Assembly: GCA_002084765.1 (NCBI GenBank)
Contig: NBMB01000048.1
Coordinates: forward strand, 1 to 34,918
Reading direction: 5' to 3'
Source: Candidatus Cloacimonetes bacterium 4572_55
Lineage (GTDB): Bacteria; 4572-55
Length of the DNA: 34,918 nucleotides
Shown in pieces: positions 9,233 through 17,002 of the stretch; the first letter of the stretch is position 1; each line of letters starts with the position of its first letter. Both the position numbers and the translations under genes were made by a program. The notes beneath the pieces are model-generated. The model was not told the DNA's origin and did not search any database. It saw nothing but the letters and a program-made list of their open reading frames with translations.

Positions 9233-10831
9233 TTATTTCCCTTTCTTTTCATATTTTCCCGACGAATTTTGTTTTTTCTCATCATCGTCCCGACTATCGT
9301 CCTTTTGCTTGGATTGCTTGGAAGAATTTTTCGACTTCTTAGAGCTTTTTTTCTTCCCATCATCCGATTTTGAGCTATCAGATTTATAGCTTTTTCGATC
9401 CGACTTTGCTTTCTTTTCACCGGAAAAGGATTTCCTATCAGTCGATTTATCGACATCTTTAACGCTCGACCGACTTGAACTCTTTTTTTTATCCTTTTTC
9501 GACGACGATTGAATCGAGTGATTCTTGGAATTATTGGAACCAGATCTAACTTCAGGTTGCTTTTTATCCGGTTCGGTCTTTTTACGCGAATCATATTGAT
9601 ATTTTGACGAAGGGTTCGACCCATTATTTTCGGAACGAGACTCATATCCGAATTTTGATTTATTTGGATACACGGATTTGTCATTCTTTGGGTCCGCCTT
9701 GGTCTTAGGCGAATATGATTTCGGTTTCTGCGATTTCGATCGGTCAGGATTTTTCTTCTTATTAGATCGTTTGCCTGATTGAAATCGACTGGATCCAGAG
9801 TTGTCAGAGCTTTTTATTTTTTTATCGCGAGAATCATATTTTTTCTCCGGATTCCGATCAGTATAGCGATTTCGATCAGTCTTGTTATAAATATGCTTTG
9901 CAGGCGGATTCTCGACCGGCGGGGTTTCCATATTCATGCCGCCCTTTTTATAGCGAGATTCCGTTTTGCCTGCGTCGTACTTATAGCGGTAGCGACCGTC
10001 CCGATTTCGATCTCGATAATGCTTTTTTATACGATGGCGGTCGTGAGAGCTTCGTTTTTTATATCGATATTTCCCGTGATATCTGGAGTGGCTCGGCGCG
10101 CAAGCGTAGCGATAATCGACGTCCACATAGAAGACAAACTCGGGACAGGAATCATGATACGGATCGAAGTGGGGACCATGACGGTGATCAATATGAGAGC
10201 CGCGCCAATGGCAATCCGAGCATAATGTTCTCGGATAATAGACATATTGATCTACATAAAAGTATGTCATATCAACAGATACAGCTTCTTGATTCCAGTG
10301 GCGATCCGGCACGCAATACCGATTAATTTTGTTGATCGCGGTAAATGGGTCTCCCCAAACCACGCCAAACGAAACGTCCCATTCTTGATGCGCGTCGTAA
10401 CGGGCCGGATCCCTGAATCGAAAATGCGGGACTTCATACGGATAGCGAGAAGCCACGGCTTGGATATACTCGATACCGCTCATGCCGCTTACTTTTAATT
10501 CATACCGATCATAGCGGTCTGGGATGCGGTAGGTACGATGACCGTAGACAAAGTTATCCTCATAAGAACTGGTGGGCCACAGTCGATGGATATAACCTTC
10601 TGTGTCCACGTTGTAAAGAGTGACGTAACAGTCCTGGTTGGCTCGAAAATAGATTGCGATCTCCTCGCCGGAAAAATAGACCGATCCTTCCGGCTGATCC
10701 ATCCATACATCTATCTCAAGCGAATGATGGTGCGAAGGGCTCGGGTGCACATAAATCTGCGCGTTTGAAGCGGTGACAAACAGCCCGCACAGTAGAGCCA
10801 TTAATAGAATAGAAAAAATGCGGTTTTTCAT
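9233..10831 (-). CDS. Secreted DUF4384-like protein with long Lys/Ser/Asp-rich tail
   Basis: Exported protein of unknown role. A signal peptide (about residues 1-23, ending ...TASNA) is followed by a beta-sandwich region with EGSVYFSGEEIAIYFRAN and CYVTLYNVDTEGYIHRLWP. This is the pattern of DUF4384 domains, which occur in surface proteins with a stress or protease context. A Tyr/His/Asp-rich middle with four Cys follows (about 180-260). From about residue 255 to the end the chain is low-complexity K, S, D, R and N with no hydrophobic core, so it is probably disordered and highly charged. The start is ATG 10831, preceded by AAGGAG six bases upstream, not the in-frame TTG at 10849. Open antisense frames here are by-products of the biased composition. 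Confidence 0.7.
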   Translation of the reverse strand: MKNRIFSILLMALLCGLFVTASNAQIYVHPSPSHHHSLEIDVWMDQPEGSVYFSGEEIAIYFRANQDCYVTLYNVDTEGYIHRLWPTSSYEDNFVYGHRTYRIPDRYDRYELKVSGMSGIEYIQAVASRYPYEVPHFRFRDPARYDAHQEWDVSFGVVWGDPFTAINKINRYCVPDRHWNQEAVSVDMTYFYVDQYVYYPRTLCSDCHWRGSHIDHRHGPHFDPYHDSCPEFVFYVDVDYRYACAPSHSRYHGKYRYKKRSSHDRHRIKKHYRDRNRDGRYRYKYDAGKTESRYKKGGMNMETPPVENPPAKHIYNKTDRNRYTDRNPEKKYDSRDKKIKSSDNSGSSRFQSGKRSNKKKNPDRSKSQKPKSYSPKTKADPKNDKSVYPNKSKFGYESRSENNGSNPSSKYQYDSRKKTEPDKKQPEVRSGSNNSKNHSIQSSSKKDKKKSSSRSSVKDVDKSTDRKSFSGEKKAKSDRKSYKSDSSKSDDGKKKSSKKSKNSSKQSKQKDDSRDDDEKKQNSSGKYEKKGK

Positions 10832-10993
10832 GGGTAACTCCTTTTTCAACAGAATTTCAAAATAAGAATTAAGAAAAATTGGACGTCCCGTTTTCCGGGA
10901 AATATACAGGGAGTTCGATCAGATTATTCCGGTTTCAATTTTTATCACAAAAAATATTCTCACTACCGTCAGTTGGATTATTTTATTGTGGGT

Positions 10994-12025
10994 TTAAAAA
11001 ATACGTAGGATTTTACTCCGAAGGGTATGTGAGAATTCATACGCCCCCATCGTGAATTTCCCCAACGCAGTGGTATGTTTTTTGACCCGATAATAGGGAA
11101 TTAGCTCTCCGCCCATAGAACTTTTGAAACGAGCGACTCGTGAAATATCCGCGCCGGTCAGGTCCACTTCTGGCATACGCTCTCTGAGTTGACGAAAAAG
11201 ATGTCGGCGCAAGAACGCGCTCGCGCCGGTCTGCCGTCGGTCTGGATCAGAAGCAGATAGGAACATGTATGCTCGCTTGTTGTCCTGGATCGTCACATCG
11301 ACTGCGACTAACTTTCCTTCTGGATCGTATGCGCCCCATCCTTCCGCCAAGTTCGAACTGAAAATATCGGTCAACAACTTTTCCATTTGTCGATCCGTCA
11401 AAGGAGGAGCGATCTGCTGCGCGTCATAAACCTTCCGGTGCAGATGAACAATCCCCTCGATATCACGACAAGGAATCGCGGTCAGTCCAGCGTCTTCACC
11501 CCGCCTGATGAGCTTTCGAAAATTCCGGTTGAATCCGATCTGGACAGCTTGATCCGAGTCCAGGGAAAGCCGATAGGTGTATGATACCCGAATCTCCCAT
11601 CCCCGCCAAATAAAAGGACGAATATCCCGGATAGAGGGGTCTAACCTCAGTTCGATCGAATCAAACCGGGATTCGAGCGCAGGGAGAAGCGCGTGGAGTT
11701 GTTCGTGCCGGTTGAGCGTCCTGCGATAGGACGTGGGATAATCGGGCAGCGCGAGGCTGTGATAAAAACTCATAATCGGAGCGGCGACCACTCGCAACGG
11801 TCCCCGACGGCGCACATAAGCGGTCAACCCGGCGACTTGTCGGTCTTTATGAAAAACACCATACGCCTCAACGTCGTTATTCGGGAAAATTCGGGCGTTG
11901 GCTTGCAGCCACAAAACAGAGTCAAACGCGCTGCGAGACGTTGTTTGATCTGAGACTAAAGTCTCCCACGCGCGCATTTCACTTGCCTTGAGCGACCGGA
12001 CATGATATTTTTCACTTTTTCCCAT
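10994..12025 (-). CDS. FemAB/GNAT-fold acyltransferase-like protein
   Basis: A 343-residue soluble protein with a double GNAT arrangement as in FemAB and BioF2-type acetyltransferases (Acetyltransf_6). Residues about 45-115 hold the first half (VAGLTAYVRRRGPLRV). The second half contains RNFRKLIRRGEDAGL, then LAEGWGAYDPEGKLVAVDVTI and YMFLSASDPDRRQTGASAFL, which is the usual acyl-donor-binding strand-turn-helix. Relatives attach amino acids or acyl groups to cell-wall or exopolysaccharide precursors; the substrate here is unknown. It is divergent from the glycosyltransferase gene, with only 28 bases between the two start codons, suggesting coupled expression and a shared glycan or lipid pathway. 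Confidence 0.72.
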   Translation of the reverse strand: MGKSEKYHVRSLKASEMRAWETLVSDQTTSRSAFDSVLWLQANARIFPNNDVEAYGVFHKDRQVAGLTAYVRRRGPLRVVAAPIMSFYHSLALPDYPTSYRRTLNRHEQLHALLPALESRFDSIELRLDPSIRDIRPFIWRGWEIRVSYTYRLSLDSDQAVQIGFNRNFRKLIRRGEDAGLTAIPCRDIEGIVHLHRKVYDAQQIAPPLTDRQMEKLLTDIFSSNLAEGWGAYDPEGKLVAVDVTIQDNKRAYMFLSASDPDRRQTGASAFLRRHLFRQLRERMPEVDLTGADISRVARFKSSMGGELIPYYRVKKHTTALGKFTMGAYEFSHTLRSKILRIF

Positions 12026-12053
12026 CTAAATTCCGTTGTGAAATTTTGTAAGT

Positions 12054-13682
12054 ATGAATCATTCGCATCAAAAATATTATTTGTTTTTTTTATTAATCCC
12101 GATCGCTCGATTATTTTTCGGACTGGCAGATATCGAGGTGCAACCATGGGACGAATCGCTCTATGCAGTGCGGGCAAAAAGCGCGCTCTATTTCGGCGAT
12201 TGGCTTGATCAATCGACCCATGCGATTCAGGGATTATATTCTGCCGCGCATCCGCCTCTATTCATCTGGCTGACCTCCCTGAGCATGAAGTTGTTCGGCA
12301 TTAACGACCTGACAGTGCGTATCTGGTCAGCGATCGCGGGCGCGCTCACAATTTTCCTGGTTTATCTCACCCCACAGAGACGGTCCGAGGGACTTTTTGC
12401 GGCATTCACATTGAGCGGGATCGGATTTTTTTCCACATTTTCCCGAATGGGACAGCTTGATATTTTTTATACCTTTTTTATCATGCTCGGCTTATATTTT
12501 TGGCGTCAATTTGAAAGAACAGAGCATACTCGCGGAATTTCACTTGTTGGTGTAGCTTTCGGATTGGCAATGATGAGCAAAATTATCGTGGGTCTCTTTC
12601 TGCCCATGGCTATTGCCGGCTACATCTTGACGCTGATTTTTTGGAAACAAATATCATGGCAACTCGCTCTCCGTCAATGGCTTGCGATATTCGTCATTGG
12701 CTGTCTGATAGCCGCGCCATGGCATCTATTTATGTGGGTCAGACACGGTCGTGAATTCATCGACTATTACCTGTTGTTTCACATCTATCAACGGGCGTTG
12801 TTCGGCGTCGAATCGAACGTGCCAAGATTGGGACGTCTCTTTTTTGTCAACCAATTGCCGGTTATGATGTCTCTTTCTCTTGTCGCCGCATTCATTCCGA
12901 TCTCCAAATTATTCAAAACAAAAGACCGCTACACCCTCCTCTATTTATGGGCGTTCCTTGTCCCATTCGTCATTTTTTCCATCTCCGCAACAAAACTGCG
13001 GACGTACGCGATACCGATGTTACCGCCGTTGGCTCTGCTGTCGGGACGCGGATTCCGCTATCTATGGCGTGAGAAACGGGTTCATCCCGCGCTCATAGCC
13101 GCCATGTCGATCCTATCAATATGGGGAAGCTCGCAAGAGATGCGGAATTTTGTTAGGAATTGGCGGAAGGATATGAGCCTGTTCGCATTTTTTATAATTG
13201 CAGCCTCGAGTCTTTTGCTTTTCTATTTATTTTCCATCAAGAGACCAGGCAAGACGCCCAGTGGACGAACAGTGGTCGCGGTTGCTCTCATCTATCTCTC
13301 GATCCTCACTGGAGTTCCTTCCACAATCCATTACAGCTCTGGTCTGCCGAAAATCGCTGAGCAATTCTATCAAGAGCGGTGTCTCGACTTGGTCGCAATC
13401 GATACGACCGCCTTCCCCAGCCCCCAGATCTCCTATTATTTCAACGGTATCGATCTGGGATGGGATCAATCTTATCGATTTAACTATATCCGACCGGATA
13501 GTTTGACAGATAGCCTGTGGGTCGAGCAAACGCTTGGAGGCTTCCGGAATCCGAATTACGTCATTGTGAACAATCTGCATAGCGATGATTCATTTCATCC
13601 GATTATAAAATGGTTAGAACAACGAAGCGATATTTTGCTTAAAAACAAATATTATTTGATTTATCGCTATTCACCGCGGTGA
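12054..13682 (+). CDS. GT39-type (ArnT/PMT-like) membrane glycosyltransferase
   Basis: Integral membrane enzyme that transfers a sugar from a polyprenyl-phosphate donor to a lipid, protein or glycan on the outer face of the inner membrane. Features of the PMT/ArnT superfamily are the first transmembrane helix followed by the acidic pair in PWDESLYA (Asp33-Glu34) in the first periplasmic loop, the HPPLFIWL motif (residues 66-73, equal to the KPPL motif of ArnT), and about ten to twelve hydrophobic segments. The C-terminal ~150 residues form a small soluble domain that includes IDTTAFPSPQISYYFNG. Length 542 fits the family. The acceptor is unknown. The ribosome site is weak. The stop codon lies inside the double palindrome described separately. 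Confidence 0.82.
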   Translation: MNHSHQKYYLFFLLIPIARLFFGLADIEVQPWDESLYAVRAKSALYFGDWLDQSTHAIQGLYSAAHPPLFIWLTSLSMKLFGINDLTVRIWSAIAGALTIFLVYLTPQRRSEGLFAAFTLSGIGFFSTFSRMGQLDIFYTFFIMLGLYFWRQFERTEHTRGISLVGVAFGLAMMSKIIVGLFLPMAIAGYILTLIFWKQISWQLALRQWLAIFVIGCLIAAPWHLFMWVRHGREFIDYYLLFHIYQRALFGVESNVPRLGRLFFVNQLPVMMSLSLVAAFIPISKLFKTKDRYTLLYLWAFLVPFVIFSISATKLRTYAIPMLPPLALLSGRGFRYLWREKRVHPALIAAMSILSIWGSSQEMRNFVRNWRKDMSLFAFFIIAASSLLLFYLFSIKRPGKTPSGRTVVAVALIYLSILTGVPSTIHYSSGLPKIAEQFYQERCLDLVAIDTTAFPSPQISYYFNGIDLGWDQSYRFNYIRPDSLTDSLWVEQTLGGFRNPNYVIVNNLHSDDSFHPIIKWLEQRSDILLKNKYYLIYRYSPR

Positions 13683-13696
13683 CATCACCGCGGTGA
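13671..13696. terminator. Double palindrome at the convergent gene ends
   Basis: TCACCGCGGTGA occurs twice (13671-13682 and 13685-13696) separated by CA. Each copy is a perfect 12-base palindrome and the pair forms an 11-bp stem with an ACAT loop. The last codons and TGA of the glycosyltransferase are its left half. There is no T-run on either side, so a standard intrinsic terminator is uncertain. It may be a transcript-stabilising hairpin or a protein-binding site between convergent genes. Confidence 0.6.
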
Positions 13697-13712
13697 GAAA
13701 ATGTCCGTGAGT

Positions 13713-14408
13713 CTAACCCCAATCCATCCTATTGGTTTGTGAGTGATCGGATTTCTCGAACAGTTTGACTAATACTATCCCAGCGATAAATCCGCCGATA
13801 TGAGCCAACCACGCCACTCCGCCTCCAGAGGCTCCGCTGAGAACGCTGTTAAATATCTGCAAGCCGAACCAGAGCCCTAAGACGATCATCGCGGGAATCT
13901 CGATTATTCGGATAAACCATCCTAAAATTATCAATGTCAACACCTTTGCCTTTGGGAAGAGCAACAGATACGCGCCCAATACACCCGAGATCGCGCCGCT
14001 CGCGCCAATAGTTGGCACAAGGGAATCGATGTTGGTGAATATATGCGCCCCGCTTGCGGCTAAGCCCGTCACGACATAGAATATGATAAACCGAACCGGT
14101 CCCATTGCGTCTTCGATGTTATTTCCGAAAATCCAAAGATAGAGCATATTGCCGATCAAGTGCATCCAGCCGCCGTGCAGAAACATCGAGGTAAATAACG
14201 TCATTAAAGGAGGTATTGAGACGGATTCGGGATGATTTTGAAAATTGGATACCTCCCAAGGAATGGTTCCCAATTCAATAACGAACCTCTGCCCTCCCTG
14301 CTCCCCTAAGGAGATTTGGTAAAAAAAGATCAGAACGTTTATGACAATCAAGATGATTGTCATAAACGGAAATCGTTCAGTCGGGTTATCGTCATATAAT
14401 GGTATCAC
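13713..14408 (-). CDS. Rhomboid family intramembrane serine protease
   Basis: Cleaves transmembrane substrates inside the membrane. The catalytic serine is in GASGAISG (Ser137) and the catalytic histidine in WLAHIGGFIAG (His203). The helix-2 HGGWMHLIGNM motif supplies His83 and Asn87 for the oxyanion hole. Six hydrophobic segments span about residues 15-215, and 231 residues is the normal size for the short six-helix form. It follows the cation channel gene by 22 bases on the same strand, so the two are probably cotranscribed. Whether the channel is its substrate cannot be told. The C-terminal dozen residues are hydrophilic. Confidence 0.92.
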   Translation of the reverse strand: MIPLYDDNPTERFPFMTIILIVINVLIFFYQISLGEQGGQRFVIELGTIPWEVSNFQNHPESVSIPPLMTLFTSMFLHGGWMHLIGNMLYLWIFGNNIEDAMGPVRFIIFYVVTGLAASGAHIFTNIDSLVPTIGASGAISGVLGAYLLLFPKAKVLTLIILGWFIRIIEIPAMIVLGLWFGLQIFNSVLSGASGGGVAWLAHIGGFIAGIVLVKLFEKSDHSQTNRMDWG

Positions 14409-14430
14409 TTACACCATCCTATTTAAAAAT

Positions 14431-15363
14431 CTACTTGAGTTCCTTCTCTTCTTCTATAACCATTTTGTTGATACGAAATTGGACCATATCCAGTTGATTT
14501 TTGATCTCTTTCATCTGCTCATAAATGAGGAATATATCGTCGGATATGGTCATCCTATCTTTTTCGCGACGTTTGCTCACCTCTTCGATTTTCTGCTCAG
14601 TGCGCATCTCGTCCATGCTGTTCATAATCACGCCGATGAACAGGTTCAGGACGATCATGGTTCCGATCAGGACAAATGAGATAAAGAAAAAAGGTGCTCC
14701 GATCATAGACGCGGAGGGATCGATGCAGAGATTTTCGTTGCCGTCATATCCGTATTGGTCACAGCCGTACATATTGATATACATGACGTCTGTCCAGTCC
14801 TCCAATGTCACCACGCGAAAAAGGGACAGCATCGCTATCTGCAAACTCCCAAAGTGAATTGGATCGTTATCGCCGTAAAGAAATACGCCCATCACTGCGT
14901 AGATATAGAATAACAAAAGTAATAACACGCCGATGTAACCCATTGATGGGACACTTTTTAACAGTGCTCCAACCAAGACCTGCAGATCGGAAACCGCGGT
15001 CACCAACTTCAGTACTCTCAGAATTCTTGCGAGGCGCAAAGCGGGAAGAAAGACGGCGTCAATCGGGAGTATCGGCTCCATAAGACATGCGGCTACAATC
15101 GCAAAATCGAACGCGTTCCAGGGATCAAGGAAATAACGCCAGGGCTTTCTTCCGTTCGCCAAAATTTTGATGACCGCCTCGACTGTAAAAATTCCCAAAA
15201 CCAGCCAATCTAATGCAACGATCAATGGACCAAACGCATCGACTAAGCTGGAATAGGTCTGGACGCCGACTAAAATGCCGGCAAACAAAATGACAGCGAT
15301 GATAAAATTAGAAAATAATTTGTGTTGTGCAATACGATAACTCATCTCAAAAACAAAATTCAC
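14431..15363 (-). CDS. Voltage-gated cation channel (six-helix ion transport protein), calcium-like filter
   Basis: Single-domain tetrameric channel of the bacterial NaV/CaV type. S1-S3 occupy about residues 18-95. S4 carries Arg110, Arg113, Arg116 and Lys119 at every third position. S5 spans 140-163 and S6 222-247. The selectivity filter reads TLEDWTD (186-192), compared with TLESWS in sodium channels; the extra Asp189 and Asp192 resemble the engineered calcium-selective CavAb. The loop between filter and S6 is long and holds Cys201 and Cys213. The C-terminal tail (about 253-305) is a predicted coiled coil for tetramer assembly. The start is GTG, with a perfect AGGAGGT seven bases upstream. 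It is first in a two-gene unit with the rhomboid. Confidence 0.9.
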   Translation of the reverse strand: MNFVFEMSYRIAQHKLFSNFIIAVILFAGILVGVQTYSSLVDAFGPLIVALDWLVLGIFTVEAVIKILANGRKPWRYFLDPWNAFDFAIVAACLMEPILPIDAVFLPALRLARILRVLKLVTAVSDLQVLVGALLKSVPSMGYIGVLLLLLFYIYAVMGVFLYGDNDPIHFGSLQIAMLSLFRVVTLEDWTDVMYINMYGCDQYGYDGNENLCIDPSASMIGAPFFFISFVLIGTMIVLNLFIGVIMNSMDEMRTEQKIEEVSKRREKDRMTISDDIFLIYEQMKEIKNQLDMVQFRINKMVIEEEKELK

Positions 15364-15442
15364 CGAACATACCTCCTAAAATAAATATGAAAAACGCTCC
15401 TAATTACCCATTGATTTCCAAAAAAAAAATATATTGTGATTA

Positions 15443-15471
15443 AAAATATAATATTTTGAGAAAAAGTGCAA
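15443..15471 (-). promoter_or_regulatory. Promoter for channel-rhomboid unit
   Basis: On the minus strand TTGCAC (15471-15466) and TATTTT (15448-15443) are 17 bases apart, about 75 bases upstream of the GTG start. The match is fair, not perfect. It is arranged back-to-back with the promoter of the racemase gene. Confidence 0.5.
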
Positions 15472-15499
15472 GATTTCTGCAAGCTAATTTTAACGGATC

Positions 15500-15528
15500 T
15501 TGACAATTGTTCTTTTTTTTCATACAAT
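15500..15528 (+). promoter_or_regulatory. Sigma-70 promoter for the LarA-like gene
   Basis: Perfect TTGACA at 15500-15505, a 17-base spacer with an eight-T run, then TACAAT at 15523-15528. The predicted start is near 15535, giving a leader of about 60 bases before the ATG at 15597. Confidence 0.75.
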
Positions 15529-15596
15529 AGCATCGACAGATTAAAAAAAAATTTGAGATAAATCCGATCTTACTTAAAAAGCTAAGAGTATCGAAA

Positions 15597-16877
15597 ATGA
15601 ATATTATGCTACCTTACGGAAAATCCGAAATCACCCTGAAAATAGCCGACGAGACGTCTGTCCGCATTTTGAACAAAGAACTTGCCCCGCCCCTGGCATC
15701 GGTTTCCGAGACATTACGAGCCGCTATGTCGAACCCAATCGGCTCTCCTCCATTCCATAATTTATTTCGAGAAACGGACAGGGTCGTGATCCTCATACCG
15801 GACGTCACTCGCAAAGCGGGTCTGCGCCAGGTATTGCCTGTCCTGCTGACAGAATTGGAAAAGCTGGGTATTTCTCGATATCAGGTGGTGCTACTGGTCG
15901 CCCTAGGCATGCACCGGCTTATGAGTCGAGACGAATTGACGAGTATGATCGGGAAGGAAACTCTCGATCGCCATCAAGTGATTCAGCACGACTGTCACTC
16001 TATAGCGGACAACGCCCATCTTGGCGTCACAGAACGAGGATCGCCAATTGTGATCAACCGTTTGGCTCTGCCGCCAAACAAAGTCGTCGTGGTCGGATCC
16101 ATTACGCATCATTATTTCTCCGGATTCGGAGGCGGAGCAAAGATGCTCTGTCCGGGCGTCGCAGGTTTTGATTCGATCCTTGCCACGCATCGGCTGACCC
16201 TTGACCCGAACTCGCCAGATTATTTTCATACCTGCTGCAAGCCGGGGATTTTGGATGGCAACCCAGTGAGAGAAGAAATCGAACGGATCGGCGAACAGGT
16301 TCCGCCCGCTTTTCTGATCAACACGGTTCTGTCCCCGGAGGGAGGGATCATCGCTCTTTTTGCCGGACATTGGCAGAAAGCGTTCCGCCAGGGATGCCGT
16401 TATGTGTCCCGCCATTTTGAGATTCCGATTGACCGTCGAGCGGATTGCGTGATCGCGGCTGGAGGCGGATTCCCAAAAGATATGAATTTGATTCAGAGCC
16501 ATAAAGGGATGGAGTACGCGACGAACGCATTAAAACCGGGCGGCTCTCTGCTCTATCTTGCCGAATGTCGGGACGGAGTCGGATCCGAAACTTTTTTGCC
16601 CTGGTTCGAGGCGGAAACATGCGAGGAGATGTTTGATAATCTGCTGAAAAAATATACGGTGAACGGGCATACAGCACTCTCCATGCGACGCAAAACCCTG
16701 GGATTCAACGTGCATATTTGTTCGGAATTATCTCCAGGTACTGTGGAAAAAATCGGGGCAAAACCCGCGAAAAACCCACAGATTTGGTTGAATTACCCCC
16801 GAGGGTTCATCTATATTATACCGAGATCCGGAAATTTTACGCTAAAACAATCTGGGGTTATAGACGATATTATGTGA
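15597..16877 (+). CDS. LarA-type nickel-pincer racemase/epimerase homologue
   Basis: Member of the lactate racemase (LarA, DUF2088) family, which uses a lysine-bound nickel-pincer nucleotide to racemise or epimerise alpha-hydroxy acids. Catalytic positions are conserved: Arg72 in PDVTRKAG, His106 in ALGMHR, His172 in SITHHYFSG, Lys182 in GGGAKMLCPGV (the cofactor attachment site) and His198 in ATHRL. Spacing among these residues equals that of the Lactobacillus enzyme. Length 426 is normal. The cofactor-synthesis genes larB, larC and larE and the lactate permease are not in the window, so the substrate may not be lactate; many homologues act on other 2-hydroxy acids. The gene is monocistronic, with its own promoter. 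Confidence 0.88.
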   Translation: MNIMLPYGKSEITLKIADETSVRILNKELAPPLASVSETLRAAMSNPIGSPPFHNLFRETDRVVILIPDVTRKAGLRQVLPVLLTELEKLGISRYQVVLLVALGMHRLMSRDELTSMIGKETLDRHQVIQHDCHSIADNAHLGVTERGSPIVINRLALPPNKVVVVGSITHHYFSGFGGGAKMLCPGVAGFDSILATHRLTLDPNSPDYFHTCCKPGILDGNPVREEIERIGEQVPPAFLINTVLSPEGGIIALFAGHWQKAFRQGCRYVSRHFEIPIDRRADCVIAAGGGFPKDMNLIQSHKGMEYATNALKPGGSLLYLAECRDGVGSETFLPWFEAETCEEMFDNLLKKYTVNGHTALSMRRKTLGFNVHICSELSPGTVEKIGAKPAKNPQIWLNYPRGFIYIIPRSGNFTLKQSGVIDDIM

Positions 16878-16946
16878 TTCTCACTATCGCTTGTATTTTG
16901 TTGCCCTATCATCGATCAAGCCGTCATCCGCTTGGCAAAACAAAAA

Positions 16947-16974
16947 GCCCCGGCTCGTTTATGCGAACCGAGGC
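16947..16974 (-). terminator. Intrinsic terminator of the sigma/anti-sigma unit
   Basis: Arms 16974-16964 and 16957-16947 pair over 11 bp on the minus strand, using two G-U pairs, with a six-base loop. A TTTTTG run follows (16946-16941). It lies 28 bases after the anti-sigma stop. On the plus strand the same arms have two mismatches, with AAATTTTT after, so a lesser role for the racemase gene is possible. Confidence 0.75.
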
Positions 16975-17002
16975 AAATTTTTGCAATTTTTACATTAAAC
17001 GC

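Noticed and set aside
9779-10326. Long antisense frames opposite the DUF4384-like gene
   Set aside because: They arise from the biased codon composition of the charged tail and lack signals of their own.
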